Assembly: GCA_025059745.1 (NCBI GenBank)
Contig: JANXDH010000002.1
Location: 1-58,922, forward strand
Origin: Aigarchaeota archaeon
Lineage (GTDB): Archaea > Thermoproteota > Nitrososphaeria_A > Caldarchaeales > Calditenuaceae
DNA: 58,922 bases
Direction: 5' to 3'
Made by a program: the position numbers and the translations under genes. Shown piece by piece: positions 32,040 to 40,976 of the stretch. The notes below the pieces were generated by a model. It worked only from the letters and a program-made list of their open reading frames with translations, was not told the DNA's origin and did no database searches. Position 1 is the stretch's first letter, and each line of letters starts with the position of its first letter.

Positions 32040-32112
32040 GGGGCCGTGGTCTAGTGGTCATGACGTGGCCCTTACGAGGCCAAGGTCGTGGGTTCGATTC
32101 CCACCGGCCCCA
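32040..32112 (+). tRNA. tRNA-Val (anticodon TAC)
   Basis: Acceptor stem GGGGCCG (32040-32046) pairs with CGGCCCC (32105-32111). The anticodon arm is TGGCC, loop CTTACGA, GGCCA, giving anticodon TAC (Val, GTA codons). The T-arm is GTGGG TTCGATT CCCAC. No intron. CCA is not encoded; the discriminator is A at 32112. A TATA-like TAATATA lies about 28 bases before. Confidence 0.96.
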
Positions 32113-32182
32113 GTGGGTTGAAATTTAGTAGCGATCCACCCTTAGTGAACTTCTAGATCTGCGTATGCGATCAATAGGCCAT

Positions 32183-32728
32183 TTAGTGCGTATCGTGCCT
32201 GACCACGAGCTTCCCCCTCGGACTGGGTAGGACGAAGATACGGGCGTTCTGGAATGACCTCGATAGCTCCCTCCCCTCAAACAACCAGTCGATGGCCAGA
32301 GCGACCGCCGCCACCTCGCTGTGGGGTTGATTGGTGACCGCGACGTTGAGGTCCGCCAACTCATAGACCCTAGGCGGCGTCTTTTGAGAAGAGACAACCA
32401 ATACCAGATCCCTCTCCCTGAGTTTTCTGCGGAGGTCCTCTACGACATCGGGTAGATTTACCCCGTACATTGTCAGGTGAACCGCGAACCCTCCGCCCCT
32501 CTTGAAATCAAGGAGGAACTTCTCCCAGCTCTTAGTATACTCCACCTTGAAGTCTCCCCCCCAGTTCTCGGTCACCCTCTCAACGGACTTGATGACCACC
32601 TCATCGTAGTCACCGGAGAAGGTCATCGAGGACGCTCCCAGGGCTCTAGCCGTAAGGGCCACGTGAGTCGTCACGCGCTGGTCTCTCTTCACGCGATGCC
32701 CCAGCCTGAGGACAATTACCCTGCCCAA
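32183..32728 (-). CDS. trm56: tRNA (cytidine(56)-2'-O)-methyltransferase
   Basis: A 181-residue SPOUT-class methyltransferase of the archaeal Trm56 family, which methylates C56 in the tRNA T-loop. The N-terminus VIVLRLGHRVKRDQRVTTHVALTARALGA is diagnostic. The SAM-binding knot region includes HLTMYGVNL and VVVSSQKTP-like segments (LVVSSQKTPPRVYELAD) and VTNQPHSEVAAVALAIDWL. The ATG lies two bases after the TFE stop, so TFE and Trm56 are one operon. Confidence 0.93.
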   Translation of the reverse strand: MGRVIVLRLGHRVKRDQRVTTHVALTARALGASSMTFSGDYDEVVIKSVERVTENWGGDFKVEYTKSWEKFLLDFKRGGGFAVHLTMYGVNLPDVVEDLRRKLRERDLVLVVSSQKTPPRVYELADLNVAVTNQPHSEVAAVALAIDWLFEGRELSRSFQNARIFVLPSPRGKLVVRHDTH

Positions 32729-32730
32729 CT

Positions 32731-33237
32731 CTACTTCAGTATCTCCTCGAGCTCACGTATCTTCTTCTCGATGGCATCCCTCAGCTCTGAGTGGTCGTGA
32801 TAATTGAGTTGACCGCCACATGAGGGACACGTGAAGAACTTGTCGAAAGATTCTTCGAAGGTGTACTTCCTGCACCTCTCGTTACCGCACCAGTAGAACT
32901 GACTTGATGTGATCTGCTCCCTGATCAACCTCAGCCTCTCGAGTATCCGCTGGATCTGGCTCTTAGCCACGCCTATGACCTGCTCAGGCTGCAACCTCCA
33001 CCTGAATACCCTCTTGTTCTCCTTCTTATCGAACGTCTGCTCATAGGTCACCAAGGAGAGCTCGCTCAACTGGTGTAAAATCTTCCTCACCTGTTTGACA
33101 TCGATCTCCAGAGCCGCGGCCACCTCCTCGTCCGATAGACCGGGCTTCTTCAGGAGCTTCTGGGCTATCTGTGCCGCCTGCTCACCGCCGATGACCCTCA
33201 CAATAGCGAGCACCTCCTCGTTCGTGATGACCATCAT
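32731..33237 (-). CDS. tfe: Transcription factor E (TFIIE-alpha homologue)
   Basis: A 168-residue TFE that assists promoter melting by archaeal RNA polymerase. The winged helix spans residues 5-90 (GLSDEEVAAALEIDVKQVRKILHQL). A zinc ribbon follows with CGNERC and CPSCGG. The C-terminal coiled segment ends ELEEILK. A second ATG directly after the first is equally possible as start. Co-transcribed with trm56. Confidence 0.95.
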   Translation of the reverse strand: MMVITNEEVLAIVRVIGGEQAAQIAQKLLKKPGLSDEEVAAALEIDVKQVRKILHQLSELSLVTYEQTFDKKENKRVFRWRLQPEQVIGVAKSQIQRILERLRLIREQITSSQFYWCGNERCRKYTFEESFDKFFTCPSCGGQLNYHDHSELRDAIEKKIRELEEILK

Positions 33238-33342
33238 GGTTGACTACTGGATATAATACGTGGGCGGGAGAATATAACCTAAACCAAGCATACCGGAAGT
33301 GGATCAAGTTTAACTGATGGTTACAGCCATAAGTTACGAGGG

Positions 33343-34278
33343 TTGATTGCGGCTAGCCTTAGGGGCTTGAGTTACTACGAGAGACAACGGGGCGTACTCT
33401 CAGATATTAACCTGGACTTCTTCGAGGAAGAGGTATCTTGTATAGTGAGCGAGGGTGAGGAGGGGGCCGTCTTGTTGCGCCTGCTAGCCGGCATACTGAA
33501 ACCATCATCAGGTAGCGTGTACTTGTTCGGCAAACCTCCGGATCCCGAAGTCTTGAGGACCGGTAGGCTGGTCTTCTTACCGAGGGGGGCCACAACGCCC
33601 TTTAACGTAAATGTGAGGCAGTACCTCACGAGAAGACTCAGCGAGAGGGGCGTGGATAAGAACAAATCAGATGAGATAGTCCAGCGCCTCCTCGGCGAGC
33701 TCGGTATTACCCACTTAATAGATGCGAAAACATCAGTCCTCTCTGAGGGCGAGCGGAGAGTCCTCACAATCGTGACCGAGCTCCTGCACCTCCCCAAACT
33801 CGTTCTGATAGAGGAGCCAACGCATCAGTTGCCCTTCAGGTACCGTTGGTTCGTCATGGAGAAATTGCGTCGATTCAGCAAGACGGTAGGCTCCGTTATA
33901 GTGAGCTCAACGGATCTCGGAGTGATAGGGTGGTCCGATCGAATCTCGCTGCTCAAAGACGGTCAAGTGGTGGCGTCCGGGAATGTCAATGAGTTGATAA
34001 AGAGGCTCGGTGGAGGAGCTCACGTCGTCATCAGTACAACTGATAAGAAGAGGTCGGTAGACCTCCTCGGTAGGCTCGGCTACGTGAAGAGGATAGGTAT
34101 AGACAAGGACGGGTCTATTCACGTGTGGTTGGAGGACTTCGATAAGAACCTGACAGACCTCCTCCAGGTGATATACCTCTACCCTCTACCTGTCGAGAGG
34201 ATATCGATAGCAGGGACGGACACCTCGAAGGAGCTCGAGAGGATCTTAACCAAATTATTTTCGGGAGCCCCTCCTTAG
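33343..34278 (+). CDS. Degenerate stand-alone ABC-type ATPase
   Basis: A 311-residue protein with the full outline of an ABC ATPase but eroded catalytic motifs. Walker A, normally GxxGxGKT before LLRLLAG, reads SEGEEGAV (residues 36-43), so the Lys is lost. The signature is LSEGE (133-137). Walker B reads LVLIEEP with Glu for Asp but the catalytic Glu kept. The H-loop His is Thr (SSTD, 190). Residues 220-311 form an extra C-terminal part. TTG start. No permease gene is adjacent. It probably cannot hydrolyse ATP normally and may be a regulator or pair with an active subunit. Confidence 0.8.
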   Translation: MIAASLRGLSYYERQRGVLSDINLDFFEEEVSCIVSEGEEGAVLLRLLAGILKPSSGSVYLFGKPPDPEVLRTGRLVFLPRGATTPFNVNVRQYLTRRLSERGVDKNKSDEIVQRLLGELGITHLIDAKTSVLSEGERRVLTIVTELLHLPKLVLIEEPTHQLPFRYRWFVMEKLRRFSKTVGSVIVSSTDLGVIGWSDRISLLKDGQVVASGNVNELIKRLGGGAHVVISTTDKKRSVDLLGRLGYVKRIGIDKDGSIHVWLEDFDKNLTDLLQVIYLYPLPVERISIAGTDTSKELERILTKLFSGAPP

Positions 34279-34962
34279 TTCGTACTCTCTCCTATCGTAG
34301 ACTTCGCGAGCGGGGACACCCATCACCACCTTCCACTCGTTCACGTTCTCCGTTACCACTGATCCCGCCGCTACGACGGCACCGCGTCCGATTCTGATGC
34401 CTGGTAAGAGGACTGAACGCGCACCTATTACAGCGCCCTCGCCTATACTCACACCGGCCAAATTCTCGCTGGGCGGATACCTGTCGTTAGTGACCGTGAC
34501 TCCTGGTCCTATAAACACGTTGTCAGCCACCTCGGTAAGGTGAGGCAAGTACGCCAGGGACTGTATTGAGCACCCCTCACCAATCTTAACGCTCCCGTCG
34601 AGTTGAGCTCCGCTCCCAATTCTGCTCTCCCTGCCTATTTTAGAACCACTCCTCACCAGGACGTCGTGACCGAACTCAACACCGTCCCCTATTTGAACCC
34701 CCTCATATATCACGCAATTGGATCGGATGATACACGAATCTCCTATCATCGACCCATCACTTACCTCGTCAATGGACTCCAACGTGAGGGGTCTCTTGAG
34801 GCCCTTGAGCTTAGATCTGGTAGGGTACCCCAAGATGACGAAGTTGTCTATGAATGAGTCGCCTCCCACGGAACTCTCCCCAAGCACTATCGAGAACGGC
34901 ATGACGTGACCCTTTATACGCGCCCTCTTGCTGAGGTAGGAGACTGAGTACATCCGGATCAT
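34255..34962 (-). CDS. Left-handed beta-helix (hexapeptide-repeat) acyltransferase
   Basis: A 235-residue protein made of hexapeptide repeats: IGDGVEFGHDVLVRSGSKIG, then IGSGAQLDGSVKIGEG and a late IGEGAVIGARSVLLPGIRIGRGAVVAAGSVV, followed by the typical VVMGVPAREVYD end of sugar O- or N-acyltransferases. It likely acetylates a nucleotide sugar or glycan. A mid-protein DNVFIGPGVTVTND carries the loop region near the active site. The 3' end overlaps the degenerate ABC gene by 24 bases. Confidence 0.85.
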   Translation of the reverse strand: MIRMYSVSYLSKRARIKGHVMPFSIVLGESSVGGDSFIDNFVILGYPTRSKLKGLKRPLTLESIDEVSDGSMIGDSCIIRSNCVIYEGVQIGDGVEFGHDVLVRSGSKIGRESRIGSGAQLDGSVKIGEGCSIQSLAYLPHLTEVADNVFIGPGVTVTNDRYPPSENLAGVSIGEGAVIGARSVLLPGIRIGRGAVVAAGSVVTENVNEWKVVMGVPAREVYDRREYELRRGSRK

Positions 34963-35081
34963 CTGAATCGACCGTACCTAAATATCTTCACACACCTTGC
35001 TCCACAGGGGTAAACTCATCTGAGTTATAATCAAACTTGACCGCATTGGTTAAATTCTGGGTGCAGGGTTAATAGTTGACA

Positions 35082-36032
35082 ATGCGTATTTCTCTCGAGC
35101 TTGCTCCGACGAAACCCCTGAGGAGGCTTATGGGGTATGCCGCATTAGCGGAGAAGCTGGGTTATAACGCCGTCTGGGTCAGCGAGCATTACTTCAACAG
35201 GAACTCGACCGTGCTGTTGACGATGATCGCCACGTCCACGGAGAGGATCCAGTTCGGTCACGGGGTGTTGAACCCCTATCTCACGCACCCAGCGGTAATG
35301 GCGCAGCTTGCTGCCACATTCTGCGAGCTGTTCGGAGACCGCGTGCTGCTGGGTATAGGTGCGGGTGACGCCCTGACCCTCGAGACGCTGGGTGTAAAGA
35401 GGGAGGCCCCACTGAGGAGGGTGGCAGAGGCTGTCAGGACCGTGAGGGACATGGTGAGGGGTGAGAAGGTGAACGAGTTCATGAGGCTGGGTTTCAGCTC
35501 TGAGACCGTGCCTAGGATATACATAGGCGCACAGTCACCGAAGATGCTGGAGCTCGCTGGTTCTATAGCCGATGGTGTACTCATCAATACAACCGAATTA
35601 GATCTTCTGGGCGAGTCGATAAAGTCCGTTATAAAAGGCTTAACCTCCTCCGGTCGTAGGAGGGAGGACGTTGCCATCGAGGCTGCTTTGACCGTGGCCA
35701 TCGGTGACGAGAAGGCTAAGAAGATAGTGGTACCATATGCGGCAACTATCGCGTCTAGCCTCTCAGACTCCGTGCTGGAGAGGGCCGGTCTGAATGAGGT
35801 TGAGAGAGCGAGACTCAGGTCACTAGTCAAGATGGGTTTATGGTTCAAGTTATTTGAGGAGAGTTTCATAGACAGGCTCGTAGAGAACTTCACGATCTCG
35901 GGTGATGAGAGTCACGTCTTCAATTCCATCGAGTCAATCATGAGTTATGGCCTTGATGGGGTGGTCTTCGGCGGACCACTCGGGATCGATCAGAGAGCGG
36001 CCATAGAGCTGATTGCGAGGCGTTACTTGTAG
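35082..36032 (+). CDS. F420-dependent/luciferase-like oxidoreductase (Mer family)
   Basis: A 316-residue TIM-barrel oxidoreductase of the luciferase-like/F420-dependent methylene-tetrahydromethanopterin reductase family. The start is placed at ATG 35082 (MRISLELAP); a TTG two codons upstream is the alternative. Motifs: AEKLGYNAVWVSEHYFNRN, GHGVLNPYLTHPAVMAQLAATF and LLGIGAGDALTLETLG. It may use F420 or FMN; the substrate is unknown. The stop abuts the stop of the HAD gene on the other strand with no gap. Confidence 0.82.
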   Translation: MRISLELAPTKPLRRLMGYAALAEKLGYNAVWVSEHYFNRNSTVLLTMIATSTERIQFGHGVLNPYLTHPAVMAQLAATFCELFGDRVLLGIGAGDALTLETLGVKREAPLRRVAEAVRTVRDMVRGEKVNEFMRLGFSSETVPRIYIGAQSPKMLELAGSIADGVLINTTELDLLGESIKSVIKGLTSSGRRREDVAIEAALTVAIGDEKAKKIVVPYAATIASSLSDSVLERAGLNEVERARLRSLVKMGLWFKLFEESFIDRLVENFTISGDESHVFNSIESIMSYGLDGVVFGGPLGIDQRAAIELIARRYL

Positions 36033-36722
36033 TCATTCATTCGTTAAGAACAGGTCCTCCAGCTCGTCCAGCCGCTCAATTATCATGTGCGGCTTAACGG
36101 AGACCAACTTCTCAAGTGATGAGACCCCCCCGGTTAGTGCAACGGCCATCATCCCGCATTTCTTCGCGGCTAATATGTCGTTGTGAGAGTCACCGACGTA
36201 GACTATCATGTTCATGGGAACCCTAAGTAGCCTCGAGGCCAAGATCAAATTCGTCGGGTCAGGTTTGAGGGTATTCGTATCGGTTCTAGTCACGAGCACA
36301 TCGATCAGATTATACAGGTTGACCCTCATGAGAGAGTCAGAGGCCGCGTGCCGACTGTTGTTGGTGACCACCCCGATCTTGATCCTGCGCTCAGCGAGCT
36401 TTTTAAGGAGTCTCTCCACACCGTCTCGCGGTTCGCTCTCCTTTGCCGCTTCGACCTCGTACCTCTCCATTATCGTAAAAAACATGAATTTCGCCAGATT
36501 GAGGAACCCGTTTTCCCTTTTAGATATATGATCGAAGATCTCACTCACGGTCATCTTATCGTTGATCCCTGGAACCTCGATACCGGCCGATCGAAGGGTC
36601 TCAATGAACTCCTTCTTGGCGTCGTCGACCCTGAGCTTAAATCTTACCAGTGTCCCATCAAGATCGAATATGACCGCCGGTTTGGTCAACCCGGTCTTTG
36701 GAACACGCATGGCATCGATCAC
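36033..36722 (-). CDS. HAD-superfamily phosphatase (PGP/PpaX-like)
   Basis: A 229-residue HAD hydrolase. Motif I is VIFDLDGTLVRF, motif II TNNS, Lys motif LKPDPTN, and motif IV YVGDSHNDILAAKKCG. The helical cap (about residues 35-105) is of the phosphoglycolate phosphatase/pyrophosphatase type. It removes phosphate from a small metabolite. The start at 36722 or at the Met five codons on both fit. 22 bases separate it from the downstream end of the ATPase subunit gene, and both are on the same strand. Confidence 0.87.
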   Translation of the reverse strand: MIDAMRVPKTGLTKPAVIFDLDGTLVRFKLRVDDAKKEFIETLRSAGIEVPGINDKMTVSEIFDHISKRENGFLNLAKFMFFTIMERYEVEAAKESEPRDGVERLLKKLAERRIKIGVVTNNSRHAASDSLMRVNLYNLIDVLVTRTDTNTLKPDPTNLILASRLLRVPMNMIVYVGDSHNDILAAKKCGMMAVALTGGVSSLEKLVSVKPHMIIERLDELEDLFLTNE

Positions 36723-36744
36723 AACAGAGAGGCGGACTACCTCC

Positions 36745-38802
36745 TCATCTACTCTGGGGTAGGGGGCCTATTAAAACGTTCACGAACCTCGATCTTATCA
36801 AAAGTGGCTGAAACGGAGTCCCGGCGCCCTCATAGAACTTGGTGAAGAACTCGTAGACGTGAAGCCTCAACGCTTGTAGGAAAGCCACCATCCCTTCGAG
36901 TGCTATGACCCCCATGTTGCCGATGACCAGTATGGGAATCCCAGCGATACCTATCCCTAGAGCGGAGTTGACGAGTAACATCAGTACTATGTGAACGAGC
37001 AGGAGTATCACCAACCTCAAGTAGCTCAGGGTGTTGGATATGAACGACAAGATGTTCTCCATCAGCTCCATACCACTTGCACCTATCACCGAACCTATCT
37101 TCTCCCTGTGACCGATGCCTGAGTACATCAATATCGGTTTGGAGATCAGGAGTAAGATAATGCACGCTATCAATGCTGGGACCGCGATGCTACCGATCTG
37201 TCCCGCGGGTACTCCAAGCAACGGCGCGGGGTTGTTACTCGTAAGGATCTCGTCGAACCCTCCGGCACCGACAAAGGCTATTCCGAACAGCAGCCCGAAG
37301 AAGTACATCACGGTCGAGATGCCCTTGGTAATGCCCTCTGCAAACTCCCTCTTCTTGAGGTACGTGTAGGTACTCAGTATCAAACCGATTGTCACATGCG
37401 TAAACCCGAGAAGGAGAGCGAATTGAAACATCAGCAGGACAGCGCCGACGTTGAATGACGCAGAGCCATGTCCCTGTGAGTGATCCAGTAATTTTATAAC
37501 CGGAGGGAAGGGAAACATACCAGATAGACTGAACCCGAACGCCTCCTGTATTAAGAGGCCACCTATGGTCGCGGATGAACCCAATAAGACCAACAGCATT
37601 CCCCATGTCTTCAGGAGGTCTCTCGCCCTCCGCCATATGATAAGTCCCCCTAAGAGTATTACCAGTCCCTGCCCGAAGTCAGCGAACATGATGCCGTAAA
37701 AGATGCTGAAAAAGATCGCGACTAGAGGGGTAGGGTCTATCTCCCCGTATCCCGGGATACCCTGCAACTTTGTTACGTTCGTATATGGTCTGATGAACCT
37801 GCTCTGTTTCAGAAAAGAGGGTACTTTGTGACCGTTGTGCGGGTGCCCCGTCCTGACCTCTCCTAGTTCAACGTAGGCGTCGTCTCCTAAGACCCTCACA
37901 AATTGATCCTTTAAGGTCACGGGCACGTAACCCTCTATGACGGCCGCACGCTTGAGAGGCTCGCTTAGGAATCGATCTAGTGAGTCTTTCAGGATCCTCG
38001 CCGCATCCCTCATGGCAAGCAATTTGTCGCCCAGATTTGCCTTTATATCGGTTACCTTGGCCTCTAACTCCTCTAACCTCTTCTCGAGCTCACCTATCTT
38101 AGTGTTGAGCCTGGCGTAGGCCTCGGGGAGCGGTCCCAGTAACCACTCCGGCACTATCAACTTCTTAAGACCGAGACTCTCCGCGACCCTCTCGACTCTG
38201 GCCCTCTCGGTTGGTTTCGCTATTAGCAGTACGATACACTCCCTATCTGACGTGGCCTCGGATAACACATAACACCCCTCAAGGGACCTCGTGAGTTCAG
38301 GTACCGCCTTGATCGGGGCGATGAAGAGATCTAGGTAGAACCTCTTGACTTCCTTTAACTCCTTTAGATTCACCTTCAATCTGATCGTTGACGAGAGACC
38401 CGTGGCGACCGACCTCAACTCGTTCAACTCCTCTCTCAACTTTTCACGCTCCTCCAGCAGTAGCCTTACGCGCGGCAATATCTCCGAGGACTCGGTCTCT
38501 AGCTTTGACAGGAGGCTGCTCAGCCCGTTCACGTTCAGCGTGAGCTGTTCGGTATCGTCACCGCGTAAGAGGACATCTATGACTCCCGGTCCCTCGCTCA
38601 ACTCGAGCTGTTTAGTCACGTTCTCTATATCTATCGAGAGCGTCCTCGCCTTTACGTAAACACGATATATTTCGTCGAGTCTCCTCCCACCCTCGCGCTC
38701 CTCAGGATGAAAGTAACCGAAGGAGTAGAGCTTGTCGAGTACTTGCTCAGCTTTTGTTCGGGTCGTTACCACCCTCGCTCTCAAAAGCTGCTCTACAGGC
38801 AT
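36745..38802 (-). CDS. atpI: A-type ATP synthase subunit I (a)
   Basis: A 685-residue subunit of the archaeal rotary ATPase. The N-terminal half (to about residue 330) is soluble with long coiled coils such as KIGELEKRLEELEAK, forming the peripheral-stalk collar. The second half has eight hydrophobic helices, including GIMFADFGQGLVILLGG and the ion-channel helix SFISNTLSYLRLVILLL with the essential Arg in the segment. No other ATPase subunits are in the window, so it is separate from the main atp operon. Confidence 0.93.
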   Translation of the reverse strand: MPVEQLLRARVVTTRTKAEQVLDKLYSFGYFHPEEREGGRRLDEIYRVYVKARTLSIDIENVTKQLELSEGPGVIDVLLRGDDTEQLTLNVNGLSSLLSKLETESSEILPRVRLLLEEREKLREELNELRSVATGLSSTIRLKVNLKELKEVKRFYLDLFIAPIKAVPELTRSLEGCYVLSEATSDRECIVLLIAKPTERARVERVAESLGLKKLIVPEWLLGPLPEAYARLNTKIGELEKRLEELEAKVTDIKANLGDKLLAMRDAARILKDSLDRFLSEPLKRAAVIEGYVPVTLKDQFVRVLGDDAYVELGEVRTGHPHNGHKVPSFLKQSRFIRPYTNVTKLQGIPGYGEIDPTPLVAIFFSIFYGIMFADFGQGLVILLGGLIIWRRARDLLKTWGMLLVLLGSSATIGGLLIQEAFGFSLSGMFPFPPVIKLLDHSQGHGSASFNVGAVLLMFQFALLLGFTHVTIGLILSTYTYLKKREFAEGITKGISTVMYFFGLLFGIAFVGAGGFDEILTSNNPAPLLGVPAGQIGSIAVPALIACIILLLISKPILMYSGIGHREKIGSVIGASGMELMENILSFISNTLSYLRLVILLLVHIVLMLLVNSALGIGIAGIPILVIGNMGVIALEGMVAFLQALRLHVYEFFTKFYEGAGTPFQPLLIRSRFVNVLIGPLPQSR

Positions 38803-38936
38803 TAATGCGATCGTTGATAGGTTCTAGTCACTACAATATAATCCTAATCTGATTGATGGGTATTGGCGACTTTGAGACAGACTTACCACGGGACAATGAT
38901 AGAGGCACCGTTTTATAGAGAACTGAACATTAATGA

Positions 38937-40538
38937 GTGGATCTGAGCGTGGGGCGAGTGCGGGGGGAACTAAACGACCGTAGGATACCGAAGACCATGG
39001 CCTCACAACATCCTGACAACGCGAAGCTCCCTGAATGGGTGAGGGGCGAGGTGATAGCGGCTGGAGACGACGAAGTCTACGAGGCCTACGTAGCCTACAG
39101 CGTATACGGATGCGAGGAGGTCATGTGGGACAGTGAGGGGAAGGACGTGGATCCCCACGTGGTACGAAAATTGATCTCAGGTTACCCAGAGTTCTTCGGT
39201 AAGAGGTTATTGGGGAGAGACATCTTCTTGACCCTCAGAGGCCCTAATCCATCAGTGGAGGTAACTGAGAGGAAATTGCTTTTAGAGACTTTGGAGATGA
39301 TACCCCGCCACAATGACGTCGCGGCGGCTTTCTACAATGACGAGGGCTACGTAGCGGTTTTTGAGTTCATACTCCCGTTTACCAGCAGTCACGTCGAGAT
39401 GATTAGGGTGAAGGAGGCGTACCGGAGTATAACCACCGAGGCCCTTTCTAGACCGATAGATCGATCAGGTTTCCTCCTCAAGGAGTGGGTCGGTGAGGCC
39501 GTGCCAGCCGACGTAGAGGTCATCCCACTCTTTGAAGACCTGAGTTCTATCAACAACATCGAGTACACGGTCAGCAAGTACGTCGAGATTGTCAAGCCTC
39601 GGTACCTGAGGGTATTCATCGCGAGGTCTGACCCGTCGATGCACTACGGCAACATAGTGGCCACACTCTTAGCAAAGTGGGCGCTTGATAAATGCAAGAG
39701 ATTGGAGGATCGACTGGACATCCCCATACACCCAATAATAGGTACGGGGTCGTTACCCTTCAGAGGCCACAACTCACCACTCAATGTGGACAACTTCATA
39801 GACGAGTACAGAGGTGTCGAGACCGTCACGATTCAACCGAGCTTCAGGTATGATTATCCCAGAGAGACCGTCGTCAGTGCAATCAGACGCCTCAACGAAT
39901 CACTACCGTACGGGACCCCAGAACGTTTTGATGACTCGACCCTCCTCAGTGTCCTTGAGAAGTTGATCAAAGGTTATCAGTCGACGGTCACAGACGCAAT
40001 AGACGCGGTGAACTCCTTGGTGGCATACGTTCCCAGCAGGAGGAGCAGAAAGCTCCACATAGGACCTTTCGGTTACGCCCGGCAACTCCTCGGGAAGAAG
40101 CTACCGAGGGCCATCCCGTTCTGCGCCGCCTTCTACACGCTCGGAATCCCCCCTGAGTTCATCGGCGTCGATCAGCTCTTCCAGCTATCTGATCGTGAGA
40201 TGGACGTGGTCGTGAACGGGTACAAGCATCTACGGGACGACCTGATTGAGGCCGGGAGGAGGGTATCGTGGGAAAACATCGAGTTGATGAGGCAGCGGGT
40301 CGAGGAAGTCAGGAAGTTGTTCGGTCAGAGGTTCCTCGACAACTTCTTGGAGAAGTACGTGAAAGGCCTCAGGTTACTCGAGGAGAACTTCTCGATAAGT
40401 ACCGGACCCAAGTCGTTCTCGGATAGGAGATACCTGAACTTGGTCGAGAACGTACTCTTAGGGATATTCGAGGGCGACACAGTTTCCATCCGCGATGACG
40501 TAGTCAGAGCGGCCGTCATGAGGGGGTCGATAGGTTGA
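38937..40538 (+). CDS. ppcA: Archaeal-type phosphoenolpyruvate carboxylase
   Basis: A 533-residue archaeal PEPC (atPEPC), which makes oxaloacetate from PEP and bicarbonate. The signature PKTMASQHPDNAKLPEW is close to the N-terminus. Later IGTGSLPFRGHNSP, TVTIQPSFRYDYP and IPRAIPFCAAFYTLGIPPEFIG are typical of the family. Length is near the usual 490-530. The GTG at 38937 is given; GTGs at 38949 and 38958 are equally possible. A TATA box (TTTTATAGAG, about 38911-38920) supports a start here. It replenishes the C4 pool or supports CO2 fixation. Confidence 0.95.
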   Translation: MDLSVGRVRGELNDRRIPKTMASQHPDNAKLPEWVRGEVIAAGDDEVYEAYVAYSVYGCEEVMWDSEGKDVDPHVVRKLISGYPEFFGKRLLGRDIFLTLRGPNPSVEVTERKLLLETLEMIPRHNDVAAAFYNDEGYVAVFEFILPFTSSHVEMIRVKEAYRSITTEALSRPIDRSGFLLKEWVGEAVPADVEVIPLFEDLSSINNIEYTVSKYVEIVKPRYLRVFIARSDPSMHYGNIVATLLAKWALDKCKRLEDRLDIPIHPIIGTGSLPFRGHNSPLNVDNFIDEYRGVETVTIQPSFRYDYPRETVVSAIRRLNESLPYGTPERFDDSTLLSVLEKLIKGYQSTVTDAIDAVNSLVAYVPSRRSRKLHIGPFGYARQLLGKKLPRAIPFCAAFYTLGIPPEFIGVDQLFQLSDREMDVVVNGYKHLRDDLIEAGRRVSWENIELMRQRVEEVRKLFGQRFLDNFLEKYVKGLRLLEENFSISTGPKSFSDRRYLNLVENVLLGIFEGDTVSIRDDVVRAAVMRGSIG

Positions 40539-40583
40539 GGTTTACGAACATACTTTTAAATCTCCCGCTCTCCCAAGATACTC

Positions 40584-40976
40584 GTGACACGCAAGGAGTT
40601 AATTTTCACGAACAACGCACCGAGACCAATAGGGCCTTACTCTCAGGCTGTTAGGGTGGGTGACCTCCTCTTCCTCGCAGGACAGGTGCCGATAGATCCC
40701 GCGACCGGTCAGGTGGTAAAGGGGGACATCAAGACCCAGACCAAAAGGGTCTTAGAGAACATCAAGGGCATATTAGATACCGCTGGACTGTCCTTCGACG
40801 ACGTGATAAAAGTCACCGTATACTTGGCGAGGCGCGAGGATTACCCGGGGATGAACGAGGTATACAGAGAGTACTTCCAGCGGGACCCTCCCGCGAGAAC
40901 CACGATAGTGGCTCACATGGTCTCTGATGACTTCCTGGTAGAGATTGACGTCATAGCCTCATATCAAAAGAGATAG
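40584..40976 (+). CDS. ridA: RidA/YjgF family enamine/imine deaminase
   Basis: A 130-residue Rid protein. Seen: NAPRPIGPYSQAVRVGDLLFLAGQVPIDP, and the C-terminal segment PPARTTIVAHMVSDDFLVEIDVIA with the Arg (R in PPARTT) that marks the RidA subgroup able to hydrolyse 2-aminoacrylate. Start GTG 40584, with TATA (CTTTTAAAT) about 26 bases upstream, so leaderless. It removes damaging imines formed by PLP enzymes such as the IlvE in this window. Its stop abuts the convergent coaBC stop. Confidence 0.93.
   Translation: MTRKELIFTNNAPRPIGPYSQAVRVGDLLFLAGQVPIDPATGQVVKGDIKTQTKRVLENIKGILDTAGLSFDDVIKVTVYLARREDYPGMNEVYREYFQRDPPARTTIVAHMVSDDFLVEIDVIASYQKR

Noticed and set aside
35276-35893. Minus-strand ORF of 205 codons
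   Set aside because: Antisense to the luciferase-like gene; no recognisable domain.
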